Below, one piece after another: positions 32,170 through 41,599 of a DNA stretch of 64,000 nt. Where the stretch lies: the NCBI GenBank assembly GCA_964451415.1, contig CAYVHU010000005.1, positions 122,039 to 186,038 on the forward strand. Reading direction: 5' to 3'. Numbering within the stretch: the first letter of the stretch is position 1; the number at the start of each line of letters is the position of its first letter. The notes beneath the pieces are model-generated. The model had not been told where the DNA came from and did no database searches. It saw nothing but the letters and a program-made list of their open reading frames with translations. This stretch comes from CAYVHU01 sp964451415. Lineage in GTDB: Bacteria > Pseudomonadota > Alphaproteobacteria > Rhodospirillales > Magnetovibrionaceae. The translations under genes were made by a program, and so were the position numbers.

Positions 32170-34392
32170 TTATTCAGTGACCGCGCGGTCCGAATCGGGG
32201 TGCGCCATGTAATTTGGCATCCAGTCTTCGTGGGCGGTTTTCAGCGCAGCAACGGATATGGGATCAAGCTCGCCGATGCTCAAGTCCTTCCCTTGGACGA
32301 TGCCGATTTGTGTGGCGGAAATTTTTGCATCCGCACAGGCGTTCAGCAAGGTGTCGGCTTCTTTCGTGGTGAGCAGATAGCGCCCTTGATCTTCACCGAA
32401 CAGCCATGCGTGCAACGGCAGATCGCCGCTAAGATCGTCTATTTTTGCACCCATGTTGGAGGCCATGGCCATTTCCGCCAACCCCACGCCCAGACCGCCG
32501 TCGGACAGGTCGTGACACGCCGTGATCGCGCCGTTCAGAATGTGCGCGCGCACGAAGTCGCCGTGCGTGCGTTCCGTTGCCAGATCGACCCGGGGTGCGG
32601 GGCCGTCCGTGCGCTCGAGAACTTCAGCCAGATATTGGCTGACGCCCAGATGACCGCTCGTTTCGCCGATCAGCACGATCGCCTCGCCTTCCTCAACGAA
32701 AGCCAGGCCCACGGCTTGGGAGACGTCTTCTATAAGTCCCACGCCGCCGATGGTGGGTGTTGGCACGATACCCTCGCCGTTGGTTTCATTATATAAAGAC
32801 ACGTTACCGGAAACCACAGGGGTATCCAGCGCAAGGCACGCCTGTGCGATACCGTCGCATGCGCCAACGAATTGACCCATGATTTCAGGGCGTTCAGGAT
32901 TTCCGAAGTTCATATTGTCGGTGATGGCCAAGGGGGTGGCCCCGCTGGCGGTGATGTTGCGATATGCTTCTGCCACGGCCTGTTTGCCGCCTTCCACCGG
33001 ATCGGCCACCACGTATCGCGGTGTGACGTCGGAGGTCATGGCCAATGCTTTCTTGTGCCCATGAATGCGCACCATCGCGGCGTCTCCGCCGGGGCGGCCC
33101 TTGCGTGTCGTGTCCGCCATGACCATGTGATCGTATTGTTCCCATATCCAGCGTTTTGAGGCGCCGTTGGGTGAACCGACCAGCATTTTAAGCGCCGTCT
33201 CCACACCGCCTTCGGGGGCTGGGACATCATGGGGTGGCAGTGCCGCGCGTTTGGGTGTCGGCTCCCACGCACGGTCGTATTCCGGCGAGGCCTCGGCCAG
33301 CGGGTCGATAGGCAGGTCGGCGACCCGTTCGCCCTTGTGGAACAGGCGCATGCGTCCGGTATCCGTGATTTCGCCGATGACGGCGAAATCCAATTCCCAC
33401 TTTTCGAAGACCGCACGCGCCATATCTTCCTTGCCCGGCTCCAGCACCATGAGCATGCGTTCCTGGCTTTCGGAGAGCATCATTTCATAGGGCGTCATAT
33501 TGGCTTCGCGCTGGGGAACGGCGTCTAAGTTCATATCGATGCCGACGCCGCCCTTGGACGCCATCTCGAAGCTCGATGACGTCAGCCCCGCCGCCCCCAT
33601 GTCCTGGATGGCGACGATGGCGTCGGTGGCCATCAGTTCCAGGCAGGCTTCCAGCAACAGCTTTTCGGTAAACGGATCGCCGACTTGCACGGTGGGGCGT
33701 TTTTCTTCGGTGTCTTTGGTGAATTCCGTGGATGCCATGGTCGCACCGTGAATGCCGTCGCGTCCTGTTTTGGAACCGACATAGACCACCGGCTTGCCTA
33801 CGCCGGCGGCGGCGGAATAAAAAATGTTATCTGCACGCGCCAGCCCGACGCACATGGCGTTGACCAGGATATTGCCGTCGTAACTGGAGTCGAACCGGCA
33901 CTCGCCGCCGACGGTGGGCACACCCATGCAGTTGCCGTAACTGCCGATGCCTTCGACCACGCCGTGCACCAAATGGCGAGTTTTGGGATGTTGCGGTGAG
34001 CCGAAGCTCAACGCGTTCACGTTGGCGATGGGTCGTGCGCCCATGGTAAAGACGTCACGCATGATGCCGCCGACGCCCGTAGCGGCACCTTGAAACGGTT
34101 CGATATAGCTGGGGTGATTGTGGCTTTCCATTTTGAAAATGATGGCGTCGCCATCGCCGATGTCGATAATGCCCGCATTTTCACCGGGCCCGCAGATCAC
34201 CCACGGCGCCGTTGTCGGCAGGGTTTTGAGCCATTTTTTCGACGACTTGTACGAACAGTGCTCCGACCACATGACGGAGAAAATACCCAGTTCATTGATA
34301 TTTGGCTCGCGGCCCAAGATATCGAGGACCCGTTGGTACTCGTCTTCGCTCAAACCGTGTTCGGCGACGATTTCGGGGGTGATTGCGGACAT
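32170..34392 (-). CDS. purL: Phosphoribosylformylglycinamidine synthase, small-type subunit PurL
   Basis: Fourth step of purine synthesis: converts FGAR and glutamine-derived ammonia to FGAM using ATP. The 740-residue length marks the small PurL that works with PurS and PurQ rather than the 1300-residue fused form. Motifs: SEHCSYKSSKKWL near 45, GDGDAIIFKMESHNHPSYIEPF near 82, and DGGLGVGLAEMAM near 620. It lies between purQ and bolA, all in one transcription direction. Confidence 0.97.
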   Translation of the reverse strand: MSAITPEIVAEHGLSEDEYQRVLDILGREPNINELGIFSVMWSEHCSYKSSKKWLKTLPTTAPWVICGPGENAGIIDIGDGDAIIFKMESHNHPSYIEPFQGAATGVGGIMRDVFTMGARPIANVNALSFGSPQHPKTRHLVHGVVEGIGSYGNCMGVPTVGGECRFDSSYDGNILVNAMCVGLARADNIFYSAAAGVGKPVVYVGSKTGRDGIHGATMASTEFTKDTEEKRPTVQVGDPFTEKLLLEACLELMATDAIVAIQDMGAAGLTSSSFEMASKGGVGIDMNLDAVPQREANMTPYEMMLSESQERMLMVLEPGKEDMARAVFEKWELDFAVIGEITDTGRMRLFHKGERVADLPIDPLAEASPEYDRAWEPTPKRAALPPHDVPAPEGGVETALKMLVGSPNGASKRWIWEQYDHMVMADTTRKGRPGGDAAMVRIHGHKKALAMTSDVTPRYVVADPVEGGKQAVAEAYRNITASGATPLAITDNMNFGNPERPEIMGQFVGACDGIAQACLALDTPVVSGNVSLYNETNGEGIVPTPTIGGVGLIEDVSQAVGLAFVEEGEAIVLIGETSGHLGVSQYLAEVLERTDGPAPRVDLATERTHGDFVRAHILNGAITACHDLSDGGLGVGLAEMAMASNMGAKIDDLSGDLPLHAWLFGEDQGRYLLTTKEADTLLNACADAKISATQIGIVQGKDLSIGELDPISVAALKTAHEDWMPNYMAHPDSDRAVTE

Positions 34393-34404
34393 GTCTGTTT
34401 CCCC

Positions 34405-35070
34405 TTATGCGGTGATGCTCTTGAGCAGGTGGTCAAACATGGCCTTGCCATGTGTTCCGCCCAGTTGCGCATCCGCTAAGCGTTCCGGATGCGGCATGAG
34501 GCCCAGAACGTTGCGCATTTTGTTGTAGACACCGGCGATGTTGTTGAGCGATCCGTTGGGATTGTCGACATAACGGAAGGCCACCTGTGCGTTATCTTCG
34601 ATCCGTTTCAAGGTATCGGCATCGGTGAAATAATTTCCGTCGTGGTGCGCCACCGGAATGGTGATGGTCTGGCCTTTTTCATAGCCCCCCGCAAACGCCG
34701 TATCGTTGCGTTCCACCGTGAGTTCGACATCCTTACACACAAATTTCAGCCCGGCATTGCGCATCAACACACCCGGCAGAAGCCCCGCCTCGCACAGAAC
34801 CTGAAAGCCGTTGCATATGCCTAAAACCAATCCGCCGCGTTCGCCATGTTTGACGACTTCCGCCATGATCGGCGAGCGCGCCGCCATGGCCCCACAGCGC
34901 AGGTAGTCGCCGTAGGAAAAGCCCCCCGGAATAGCGACCAGATCGTAGCCGCGTAAATCCGTTTCACGATGCCATATCATATCGACGGGCGCGCCGGTGG
35001 ATTGCTCCAGCGCGCCTTGAAGATCGCGATCGCAGTTGGAGGCGGGAAAGACGATGACGCAGGCTTTCAT
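34405..35070 (-). CDS. purQ: Phosphoribosylformylglycinamidine synthase glutaminase subunit PurQ
   Basis: Glutamine amidotransferase that supplies ammonia to PurL; 221 residues from ATG 35070 (MKACVIVFPASNCDRD), the standard N-terminus. The nucleophile Cys lies in LGICNGFQVL (near 86) and the His/Glu in MPHPERL near the end. It stands between purS and purL. Confidence 0.96.
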   Translation of the reverse strand: MKACVIVFPASNCDRDLQGALEQSTGAPVDMIWHRETDLRGYDLVAIPGGFSYGDYLRCGAMAARSPIMAEVVKHGERGGLVLGICNGFQVLCEAGLLPGVLMRNAGLKFVCKDVELTVERNDTAFAGGYEKGQTITIPVAHHDGNYFTDADTLKRIEDNAQVAFRYVDNPNGSLNNIAGVYNKMRNVLGLMPHPERLADAQLGGTHGKAMFDHLLKSITA

Positions 35071-35081
35071 GGATGAGGGCC

Positions 35082-35324
35082 TCAGTTTTCGATGTCGATG
35101 CGGTAGTCCTCGATCACTGTGTTGGCGAGAAGTTTTTTGCACATCTCTTCCACCTGGGCTTGGGCCTTGTCCGGGTCCGTTTCATTTAGGCTCAATTCAA
35201 TGAACTTACCTTGGCGGGCTTCTTCGACGCCGGCAAAGCCGATCGCGGCCAAGGTATGTTCGATGGCCTTGCCCTGGGGGTCCAGGACGCCGTTTTTCAA
35301 GGTGACGTGAACTTTTGCTTTCAT
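35082..35324 (-). CDS. purS: Phosphoribosylformylglycinamidine synthase subunit PurS
   Basis: Small assembly subunit of the PurLQS complex, 80 residues. The start is set at ATG 35324, giving the usual MKAKVHVTLKNGVLDPQGKAI beginning; FIELSLNE and VEEMCKKLLANTVIEDY follow. No strong SD is visible, but the spacing to purQ (11 nt) shows it is in the same operon. Confidence 0.94.
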   Translation of the reverse strand: MKAKVHVTLKNGVLDPQGKAIEHTLAAIGFAGVEEARQGKFIELSLNETDPDKAQAQVEEMCKKLLANTVIEDYRIDIEN

Positions 35325-35379
35325 GGCGGACTCATGTATTTTATCGATTTGGCGTGTGGTGCATGACCTGCAAGGGCTG

Positions 35380-36144
35380 TTATTGCAGCGTATTTGGACC
35401 CTGGATGTCGCCGGGTCCGCTTTCGGGCAGGATGCCGAGACGCCTTGCCACTTCCTGGTAGGCTTGTTCCACATCGCCGAGGTCGCGGCGGAAGCGGTCC
35501 TTGTCCAGTTTTTCGTTGGTGTTGAGGTCCCACAAGCGACAGTTGTCGGGGCTGATTTCGTCGGCCAGCACGATGCGCATCTGCTCGTCTTCCCACAAGC
35601 GCCCGAATTCCAGCTTGAAGTCCACCAGACGGATGCCGATGCCGAGGAACAGACCGGACAGAAAATCGTTGATGCGCAAAGACATGGACATGATTTCGTC
35701 CATATCCTGCGGGGATGCCCAGCCGAATGCGGTGATGTGTTCTTCGGAAATCATCGGATCGTCCAGGGCGTCGGACTTGTAATAATATTCAACGATGGAG
35801 CGCGGCAACGGCGTTCCCTCAGGCATATCGAAGCGCTTTGAAAGCGAGCCCGCGACGATGTTGCGGATCACCACTTCGACCGGGACGATTTCGACTTCGC
35901 GCACCAATTGTTCGCGCATATTCAAGCGGCGTACGAAATGGGTGGGAATGCCGATATCGTGAAGGCGCACCATCAGGTATTCCGAAATGCGGTTGTTGAT
36001 GACGCCTTTGCCGGTGATGGTGCCCTTTTTCTTGTTATTGAAGGCGGTGGCGTCGTCCTTGAAGTACTGAACCACGGTTCCGGGTTCCGGCCCTTCGAAA
36101 ATGACTTTTGCTTTGCCTTCGTAAAGTTGCCTGCGCTTGGCCAT
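35380..36144 (-). CDS. purC: SAICAR synthetase
   Basis: Converts CAIR plus aspartate to SAICAR in purine synthesis; 254 residues from ATG 36144. Signature segments: RRQLYEGKAKVIFEG at the N-terminus, YFKDDATAFNNKKKGTI, HFVRRLNMREQLVREVEIVPVEVVIRN (near 75) and LVDFKLEFGR (near 178). It is the first of the purC-purS-purQ-purL-bolA series; a region of about 400 nt upstream contains the divergent promoter of the ATPase inhibitor. Confidence 0.96.
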   Translation of the reverse strand: MAKRRQLYEGKAKVIFEGPEPGTVVQYFKDDATAFNNKKKGTITGKGVINNRISEYLMVRLHDIGIPTHFVRRLNMREQLVREVEIVPVEVVIRNIVAGSLSKRFDMPEGTPLPRSIVEYYYKSDALDDPMISEEHITAFGWASPQDMDEIMSMSLRINDFLSGLFLGIGIRLVDFKLEFGRLWEDEQMRIVLADEISPDNCRLWDLNTNEKLDKDRFRRDLGDVEQAYQEVARRLGILPESGPGDIQGPNTLQ

Positions 36145-36548
36145 GATTTTTGCTTTCCCGTCGGCGCAAGGCTCGAAGAATCCAGCCCCGTCGCCCGATG
36201 CGATCAGAGAAGGGGTGATATAGCACCCAACGTGCGGCAAAACAACGTTCAAGCAAGCTCAAGCGATGTCCGTTCGCCATTTTATGTTGGAAGCTCCGTG
36301 ACAAAAGTGCCAGATGGGGAGCCCGGCCGGTTGAGCCCGCCGGTCAACCCAGGGGTTGCCCAGGATCGCGATGGCGGAGAAGAACGAATATGCACGTGTG
36401 CCATATTATGGTGTGTTTTCAAGATCGGAATTTTTTTGTTTTTTGGGGTATAATGAACGGAGCTTGGTCTCGGGGGTTCCAGAGGTGGCCTTAACGCTGA
36501 TATCGACCCTAGGAAACCGAGGGATAACCATAAGGGAATAACCATACA
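36145..36548. other. Divergent intergenic region purC / ATPase zeta inhibitor
   Basis: 404 nt with no gene. GGTTGA and TCAACC (near 36330-36352) form an inverted repeat. TATAAT at 36449-36454 fits a + strand promoter. The leader from about 36461 holds CTCGG and CCGAG arms that can pair just before the ATG. Confidence 0.5.
36449..36454 (+). promoter_or_regulatory. Candidate -10 element for the ATPase zeta-inhibitor gene
   Basis: A perfect TATAAT preceded by GGGG; no clear -35 at 16-18 bp. The implied 5' leader is about 85-90 nt. Confidence 0.5.
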
Positions 36549-36899
36549 ATGACGGACATCATACATACGCGCGGACAGGGTTTTGAAGCGAAGCACAAGT
36601 TTGACAAGGAATTGAAATTTCAAGCGGAATGCTATCGCAGCAAGCAGGTCGGCTTGTGGGCGGCGAAGAAAATTGGCCTCGAAGGCGCCGAGGCGGAAGC
36701 CTACGCCAAGACCGTGGTGGTATCCGACTTGGACGAACCGGGCGTCGAAGATGTGGTGCGTAAGGTGATGGGCGATTTTGTTGAACGCGATATCGATGTG
36801 AACGAAGCTGAACTGCGCACCGAAATCGAACGTTTGACACCCATCGCCGAGGCTTACGTCCAGGCTGAATTCAAGACCCTGAGCGACGATACATATTAA
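36549..36899 (+). CDS. F1-ATPase zeta inhibitor subunit (DUF1476)
   Basis: Alphaproteobacterial inhibitor of the F1Fo-ATP synthase, 116 residues. The zeta protein is known from Paracoccus denitrificans, where its N-terminus blocks ATP hydrolysis. Here the N-terminal FEAKHKFDKELKFQAECYRSKQVGLWAAKKIGL and the four-helix body (VVVSDLDEPGVEDVVRKVMGDF) match the family. Its stop codon overlaps the purB stop in a palindromic TTAA, so the two convergent genes share four bases. Confidence 0.93.
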   Translation: MTDIIHTRGQGFEAKHKFDKELKFQAECYRSKQVGLWAAKKIGLEGAEAEAYAKTVVVSDLDEPGVEDVVRKVMGDFVERDIDVNEAELRTEIERLTPIAEAYVQAEFKTLSDDTY

Positions 36900-38296
36900 T
36901 CCTGGTCTGCGCCGAACACGCGCTTGAAGATGTCATCCACGCGTTTGGTGTGATAATCGATGGAATCTTCGTTGAGAAGGCGCTTGAGGTCTGCGACGTC
37001 AAGCGCCGTCTTCAGCTCTTCATCGTGGGACAGAAAATAAAACAACCGATTGTCCTGTTCGAGGGCGCCTTTTTCCAAGGCGTTTAGTTGTGGCGCTGTT
37101 CCGGGATTGTCGGGGTCGATGCCGAAGCTTTTCCACACCAGCATGGCGCTGCGCTGCACGATCTTATAGGCCGCTTCACGTGAGACGCCGTTTTGTGTGA
37201 GGAACAAGAGGACACGCTGAGCGTCGTGGATGCCGCCGAAGTTGTTGATCTGCGACATCATGTTGTCGGGATAGAGCACCAGCTTGGAGACCACGCCGAT
37301 CAGACGCTTCAGGGCGAAATTGAGCGTGATCGTCGTGTCCGGCCCGATCATACGTTCGACCGAGGAATGCGAGATATCGCGTTCATGCCACAGGGCGACG
37401 TTTTCCAGCGCCGGCGTCACCGCCATGCGCACGATGCGCGCCATGCCGGTCAGGTTTTCGCTCAGGATCGGATTGCGTTTGTGGGGCATGGCCGAACTGC
37501 CCTTTTGGCCCGGTGCGAAGTATTCCTGGGCCTCGCGCACTTCGGTGCGTTGCAGATGGCGGATTTCGGTGGCGATGTTTTCCATGCTTGATGCGATCAC
37601 GCCCAGGGTTGCGAAATATGCCGCGTGGCGGTCACGCGGGATCACCTGGGTTGAAATGGGTTCCGGTGTCAGGCCCATCTTTTCGGCGACATATTCTTCA
37701 ACGTGCGGATCGATGTTGGCGAATGTGCCGACCGCGCCGGAGATGGCGCACGTGGCGATATCCTCGCGCGCGGCTTGCAGACGTTTCCGCGCCCGGCTGA
37801 ACTCGGCATAAAAGCGCGCGAACTTAAGGCCCATGGTGGTGGGTTCGGCATGAATGCCGTGGCTGCGTCCGATGCACGCCATGTGTTTGGTTTCCAGCGC
37901 GCGCTTTTTCAAGGCCCCCAGAAGTTCATCCAGATTGTCCCGTAAGATATCGGCGGCCTGGGTCATCTGCACCGCGAGACAGGTGTCGAGCACGTCCGAA
38001 GACGTCATGCCCTGATGGATGAAACGCGATTCTTCGCCCACATGTTCCGCCAGTTCCGTGAGGAAAGCGATGACGTCGTGGTGGGTTTCCCTCTCGATTT
38101 CGTCGATGCGTGCGATTCGTTCCTCGCTATAGGGCAGATCGCCTTTTTCCCATACGGCTTTGGCGGCAGCGGGGGGGATCACGCCTTGTTCGGCGAGGGC
38201 GTCGCAGGCATGGGCTTCGATTTCGAACCAGATGCGGAACTTATTGGCGGCATCCCAGATTTTCGTCATTTCGGGACGCGAGTAACGCGGAATCAT
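36896..38296 (-). CDS. purB: Adenylosuccinate lyase
   Basis: Catalyses two fumarate eliminations in purine synthesis (SAICAR to AICAR, adenylosuccinate to AMP); 466 residues. The fumarase-superfamily signature GQKGSSAMPHKRNPI is near residue 264, together with the catalytic region TSSDVLDTCLAVQ and the GRSHGIHAEPTTMG segment near 145. It is downstream of radC on the same strand and on the other side of the ATPase inhibitor from purC. Confidence 0.97.
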   Translation of the reverse strand: MIPRYSRPEMTKIWDAANKFRIWFEIEAHACDALAEQGVIPPAAAKAVWEKGDLPYSEERIARIDEIERETHHDVIAFLTELAEHVGEESRFIHQGMTSSDVLDTCLAVQMTQAADILRDNLDELLGALKKRALETKHMACIGRSHGIHAEPTTMGLKFARFYAEFSRARKRLQAAREDIATCAISGAVGTFANIDPHVEEYVAEKMGLTPEPISTQVIPRDRHAAYFATLGVIASSMENIATEIRHLQRTEVREAQEYFAPGQKGSSAMPHKRNPILSENLTGMARIVRMAVTPALENVALWHERDISHSSVERMIGPDTTITLNFALKRLIGVVSKLVLYPDNMMSQINNFGGIHDAQRVLLFLTQNGVSREAAYKIVQRSAMLVWKSFGIDPDNPGTAPQLNALEKGALEQDNRLFYFLSHDEELKTALDVADLKRLLNEDSIDYHTKRVDDIFKRVFGADQD

Positions 38297-38376
38297 GAAA
38301 GGGTCTCCAATTTAAAAGCACTCTTCAGCGGTGGCGCGCGATCATAGCGCAATGTGTTTGAAAGAAAAGTGAGGAT

Positions 38377-39054
38377 CTACAACAGCCCCAAAGCCTTAAA
38401 AGATGTGTTGCCTGATTTGCTGACGACAATATGGTCGTGAATCAAGATGGAGAGTTTTTCCCCTGCCTGACGCAGGTCCTTGGTCATTTCGATGTCGGCT
38501 TGGGACGGGGTGGGATCGCCGGAGGGGTGGTTGTGCACCAGAATCAAGGCGCTGGCGCTGAGGTCGAGGGCGCGTTTGATGACCTCGCGCGGGTAGACCG
38601 GGGTGTGGTCGATGGTGCCTTCTTGCTGCAATTCATCGGCGATGAGGGCGTTTTTGCGGTTCAGGAACAAGATACGGAATTGCTCCGTTTTGCCATGCGC
38701 CAGGGCCACGCGCAGGTAGTCCATCAGACTTTGCCAGTTGCTCAAGATCGGCTGATTCATGATCTTGCTTTGTAACAGACGCTGGGCCGCTTCGCGCACG
38801 CACAGCAAGCTTACCGCAACGGCTTCGCCGACCCCTTTGACATCGCTCAAGGCCCGCACGTCGGCATCCAGCACACCGGCGAAAGAGCCGAAGCGCTTGA
38901 TCAGGGCCTTGGCGATAGGTTTGACATCGTGCCGGGGCATGGCGGAAAACAGCAACAGTTCGATCAGTTCGTAATCGGCAAGATCACTGCGCGTTTTTAA
39001 GAAACGTTCGCGCAGGCGTTTACGATGTCCGGCGTAGTGCTCTGTGTCGTTCAT
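38377..39054 (-). CDS. radC: RadC family JAB-domain protein
   Basis: Protein of 225 residues with a helix-hairpin-helix region (LSDVKGVGEAVAVSLL, near 70) and a JAB/MPN metal-binding motif HNHPSGDPTPSQAD (near 175) preceded by the conserved Glu region. RadC was named for repair but its true activity is not established. It follows map by 21 nt. Confidence 0.94.
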   Translation of the reverse strand: MNDTEHYAGHRKRLRERFLKTRSDLADYELIELLLFSAMPRHDVKPIAKALIKRFGSFAGVLDADVRALSDVKGVGEAVAVSLLCVREAAQRLLQSKIMNQPILSNWQSLMDYLRVALAHGKTEQFRILFLNRKNALIADELQQEGTIDHTPVYPREVIKRALDLSASALILVHNHPSGDPTPSQADIEMTKDLRQAGEKLSILIHDHIVVSKSGNTSFKALGLL

Positions 39055-39075
39055 GTGGTGCGCCTTCCCCTATTC

Positions 39076-39870
39076 TCAAGCGTAGGGCGGCTTGTCCAGC
39101 CCCTGGGGCGATGCGGTAAAGACCTCAAAGCCGTCCGCGCTCACGGCGATGGAATGTTCGAATTGGGCCGACAGGGAACGATCCTTGGTTTCCGCCGTCC
39201 AGCCATCGGCAAGAATCTTGACGTCGAAACGCCCCTGATTGATCATCGGTTCGATGGTGAAGAACATGCCTTCGCGCAGTTTTGTTCCCTTGCCGGGTGC
39301 GCCGTAGTGCATGATGTTGGGCGCGTCGTGGAAGACGCGACCCAGGCCGTGACCGCAGAAATCGCGCACCACTGAAAAACGGTTGCTTTCGGCGTAACTT
39401 TGGATTGCATGACCGATATCGCCCAGGGTCGCGCCGGGTTTGACGGCGTGAATGCCGCGCCACATGGCTTCGAAGGTGACGTCGATGAGGCGCCGGGCTT
39501 CGTCGGATGTTTCCGCCCCGACGCAGTACATGCGCGATGTGTCGCCGTACCAGCCGTCCAGGATGGTGGTGACGTCGATATTGACGATATCGCCGTCTTT
39601 CAAGGTTCTGTTTTCGGGAATGCCGTGGCACACCACTTCATTGATCGAGGTGCAGATGGATTTGGGAAAACCGTGGTAGTTCAGCGGTGCGGGCGTTGCG
39701 TCGTGGGCGATGGTGAAGTCATGGCACAGCGTGTTCAGGGTCTCGGTCGTGACGCCCGGTTTGACGTGAGCGGTGATCATGTCCAGGGTTTCCGCGGCCA
39801 GTTTGCCGACCTTGCGCATGCCCTCGAAGTCTTGCGGCGTGTGTATCTTGATGACGCGTGAATGGCTCAT
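39076..39870 (-). CDS. map: Type I methionine aminopeptidase
   Basis: Removes initiator methionine from nascent proteins; 264 residues. The pita-bread fold metal ligands are visible: DIVNIDVTTILDGWYGDTSRMY (two Asp, near 100), FCGHGLGRVFHDAPN (His, near 173), FFTIEPMI (Glu, near 206) and the last Glu in SAQFEHSIAV (near 238). sfsA lies upstream and radC downstream in the same direction, as in many alphaproteobacteria. Confidence 0.96.
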   Translation of the reverse strand: MSHSRVIKIHTPQDFEGMRKVGKLAAETLDMITAHVKPGVTTETLNTLCHDFTIAHDATPAPLNYHGFPKSICTSINEVVCHGIPENRTLKDGDIVNIDVTTILDGWYGDTSRMYCVGAETSDEARRLIDVTFEAMWRGIHAVKPGATLGDIGHAIQSYAESNRFSVVRDFCGHGLGRVFHDAPNIMHYGAPGKGTKLREGMFFTIEPMINQGRFDVKILADGWTAETKDRSLSAQFEHSIAVSADGFEVFTASPQGLDKPPYA

Positions 39871-39900
39871 GATGATCCGTGTCCGGTTGGGTGTGCGGAA

Positions 39901-40611
39901 TTATACGCTGACATTGACGACGTTGGCGACGGTGATTTCCTCAGGCGTAACGTGGCATCTGTAGGCCATCACTTCAACGCCGGCCTTCATCGCCATCTTC
40001 AGGTGTTCGCTATAGGTGGGGTCGATGTCGGCGGCCACTGTGACGGCGTGCGCGTCGTCGCGCTGTACCAGATAGAACATCACCGCGCGGTGGCCTTGCG
40101 CAACCATGTTGGTCAGTTCGTCCAGATGCTTTGTGCCGCGTGTCGTGACGGCGTCGGGAAATTCGGCCGGCGCGCCGGGGGTTAAATCGCGGCGCATGGT
40201 GGTGTTTTTGACCTCCACATAGCAGCGCGGCTTGTGCGGGGATTCCAGCAAGATGTCGATGCGCGAATTTTGACCGTATTTGACCTCGCGCCGCAGCGTT
40301 TCGTAGCCCGTCAGTTCGGGGATCTGGCCCGCTTGAATGGCCTCGGCGACCAGGCGGTTGGGGTGTTGGGTGTTGACGCCGACCATGGCCTCTGCGATGC
40401 GGATGATTTCCCAGGTGTATTTCAGTTTGCGCTTGGGGTTTTGCGCACGGCTCAACCACACGGGCGCTCCTGGTTCGTTGAGCGACAGCATGGAGCCGGA
40501 ATTGGCGCAATGGGCCACCACCACCTCGCCGGTTTCAAGTTCGATGTCGCTCAGGAAGCGTTTGTAGCGTTTGATGAGCGTACCGGGGATGAGGGGCGTT
40601 TCGAATTTCAT
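39901..40611 (-). CDS. sfsA: SfsA family protein
   Basis: Protein of 236 residues with the SfsA markers GTLIKRYKRFLSDIEL, VVAHCANSGSM near 32, and VEVKNTTMRRD near 126 with GTKHLDELTNM. SfsA was described as a DNA-binding 'sugar fermentation stimulation' protein but the fold resembles nucleases; its function is still open. It is part of the methyltransferase-sfsA-map-radC run. Confidence 0.94.
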   Translation of the reverse strand: MKFETPLIPGTLIKRYKRFLSDIELETGEVVVAHCANSGSMLSLNEPGAPVWLSRAQNPKRKLKYTWEIIRIAEAMVGVNTQHPNRLVAEAIQAGQIPELTGYETLRREVKYGQNSRIDILLESPHKPRCYVEVKNTTMRRDLTPGAPAEFPDAVTTRGTKHLDELTNMVAQGHRAVMFYLVQRDDAHAVTVAADIDPTYSEHLKMAMKAGVEVMAYRCHVTPEEITVANVVNVSV

Positions 40612-40624
40612 GGGTGCGGCTCAC

Positions 40625-41539
40625 TCACTCTTTCGCCAAAAAGTCCGCCAGGCTGCGGGTTGCGCTGCCCGGTTGCAGCGCCTGCGGCTGGTCTGGATGC
40701 GGAGCCCAGGCGGTGAGGTAAACGATCTCAAAGGTAGCGGGGATGCGGCCATCGCCTTGTGCGCCTTTGGCGGCGAATTTTTCATCGTAGTATTCGGCCG
40801 CACGCATCATGGTGGCGCGGCGTGTGGGATGTTTTTTGCGCCCGTTCGCCGCCGCCGTTTCGCCCATCCCGCGCAGATCGTGCATCAGCTTGAACATGTC
40901 CGGATAGCGGACCTCGATGCGATCTGAGTCCACCACCGGCAAGGTGAAACCGGCACGCTGCAAAAGAGCCCCCATGTCCTGCACGGTGACGAAAGGGGAG
41001 ACGCGGGGGCTTACGCCGTTTTCGGTTTCCAGCTCCGCGGCCATCAGAGCCTCGCGCAGTTCGAACGCCGTGCGCTCCGCGAACATGGCCCCTAAAAATA
41101 GGCCGTCCGGTTTCAAGGCGCGGCGGATTTGCAGCAAAGCGCCGGGCAGGTCGTTGACCCAATGCAAGGACAGATTGGCCAGCACTAGATCGACGGCGGC
41201 CTCTTTGACGGGCAGGAATTCCTCATCGGCGACGAAGCACGGTTCTTTTGTGATGTCCCTGGTGGCGCGCGCCATGGCCGGTGCCGGGTCGCAGTGCAAA
41301 AGCGTTTTGATGCCACCGCGCCGTTGTGTTCGGGGTCCCAGGGCGCGTGCCACCTCTGCGCCGTGACAGCCGAGATCAAGGGCCAGGGGGAAAGTGCGTT
41401 TGATGTCGTCCAGACGATCACACAGGCGTTCGGCGACTTCTGCGTGGAGGAAATCGTATCGGGCCATGGTCGGGGCGGCGCGATTGCGGTGTTTGCGCAC
41501 GGCTTCCCGGTCGAAGGGCTGTTGTGACTCGGTGTTCAT
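40625..41539 (-). CDS. Class I SAM-dependent methyltransferase-fold protein (BioC/NDUFAF5-like)
   Basis: 304 residues from ATG 41539. SAM-binding features: LALDLGCHGAEVARAL near residue 55 (motif I), ADEEFLPVKEAAVDLVLANLSLHWVNDLPG near 105, and RALKPDGLFLGAMF near 145. The ARYDFLHAEVAERL start and the C-terminal NGRKKHPTRRATMMRAAEYYDEKFA resemble NDUFAF5-like proteins, which in mitochondria act on complex I; BioC-type activity is an alternative. It is divergent from comF. Confidence 0.85.
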   Translation of the reverse strand: MNTESQQPFDREAVRKHRNRAAPTMARYDFLHAEVAERLCDRLDDIKRTFPLALDLGCHGAEVARALGPRTQRRGGIKTLLHCDPAPAMARATRDITKEPCFVADEEFLPVKEAAVDLVLANLSLHWVNDLPGALLQIRRALKPDGLFLGAMFAERTAFELREALMAAELETENGVSPRVSPFVTVQDMGALLQRAGFTLPVVDSDRIEVRYPDMFKLMHDLRGMGETAAANGRKKHPTRRATMMRAAEYYDEKFAAKGAQGDGRIPATFEIVYLTAWAPHPDQPQALQPGSATRSLADFLAKE

Positions 41540-41599
41540 GGCGTCTGTATGACACAAGCTTCGGGACTGTTAAAGTGGTGTCCGGATCAGGAGACGGTC

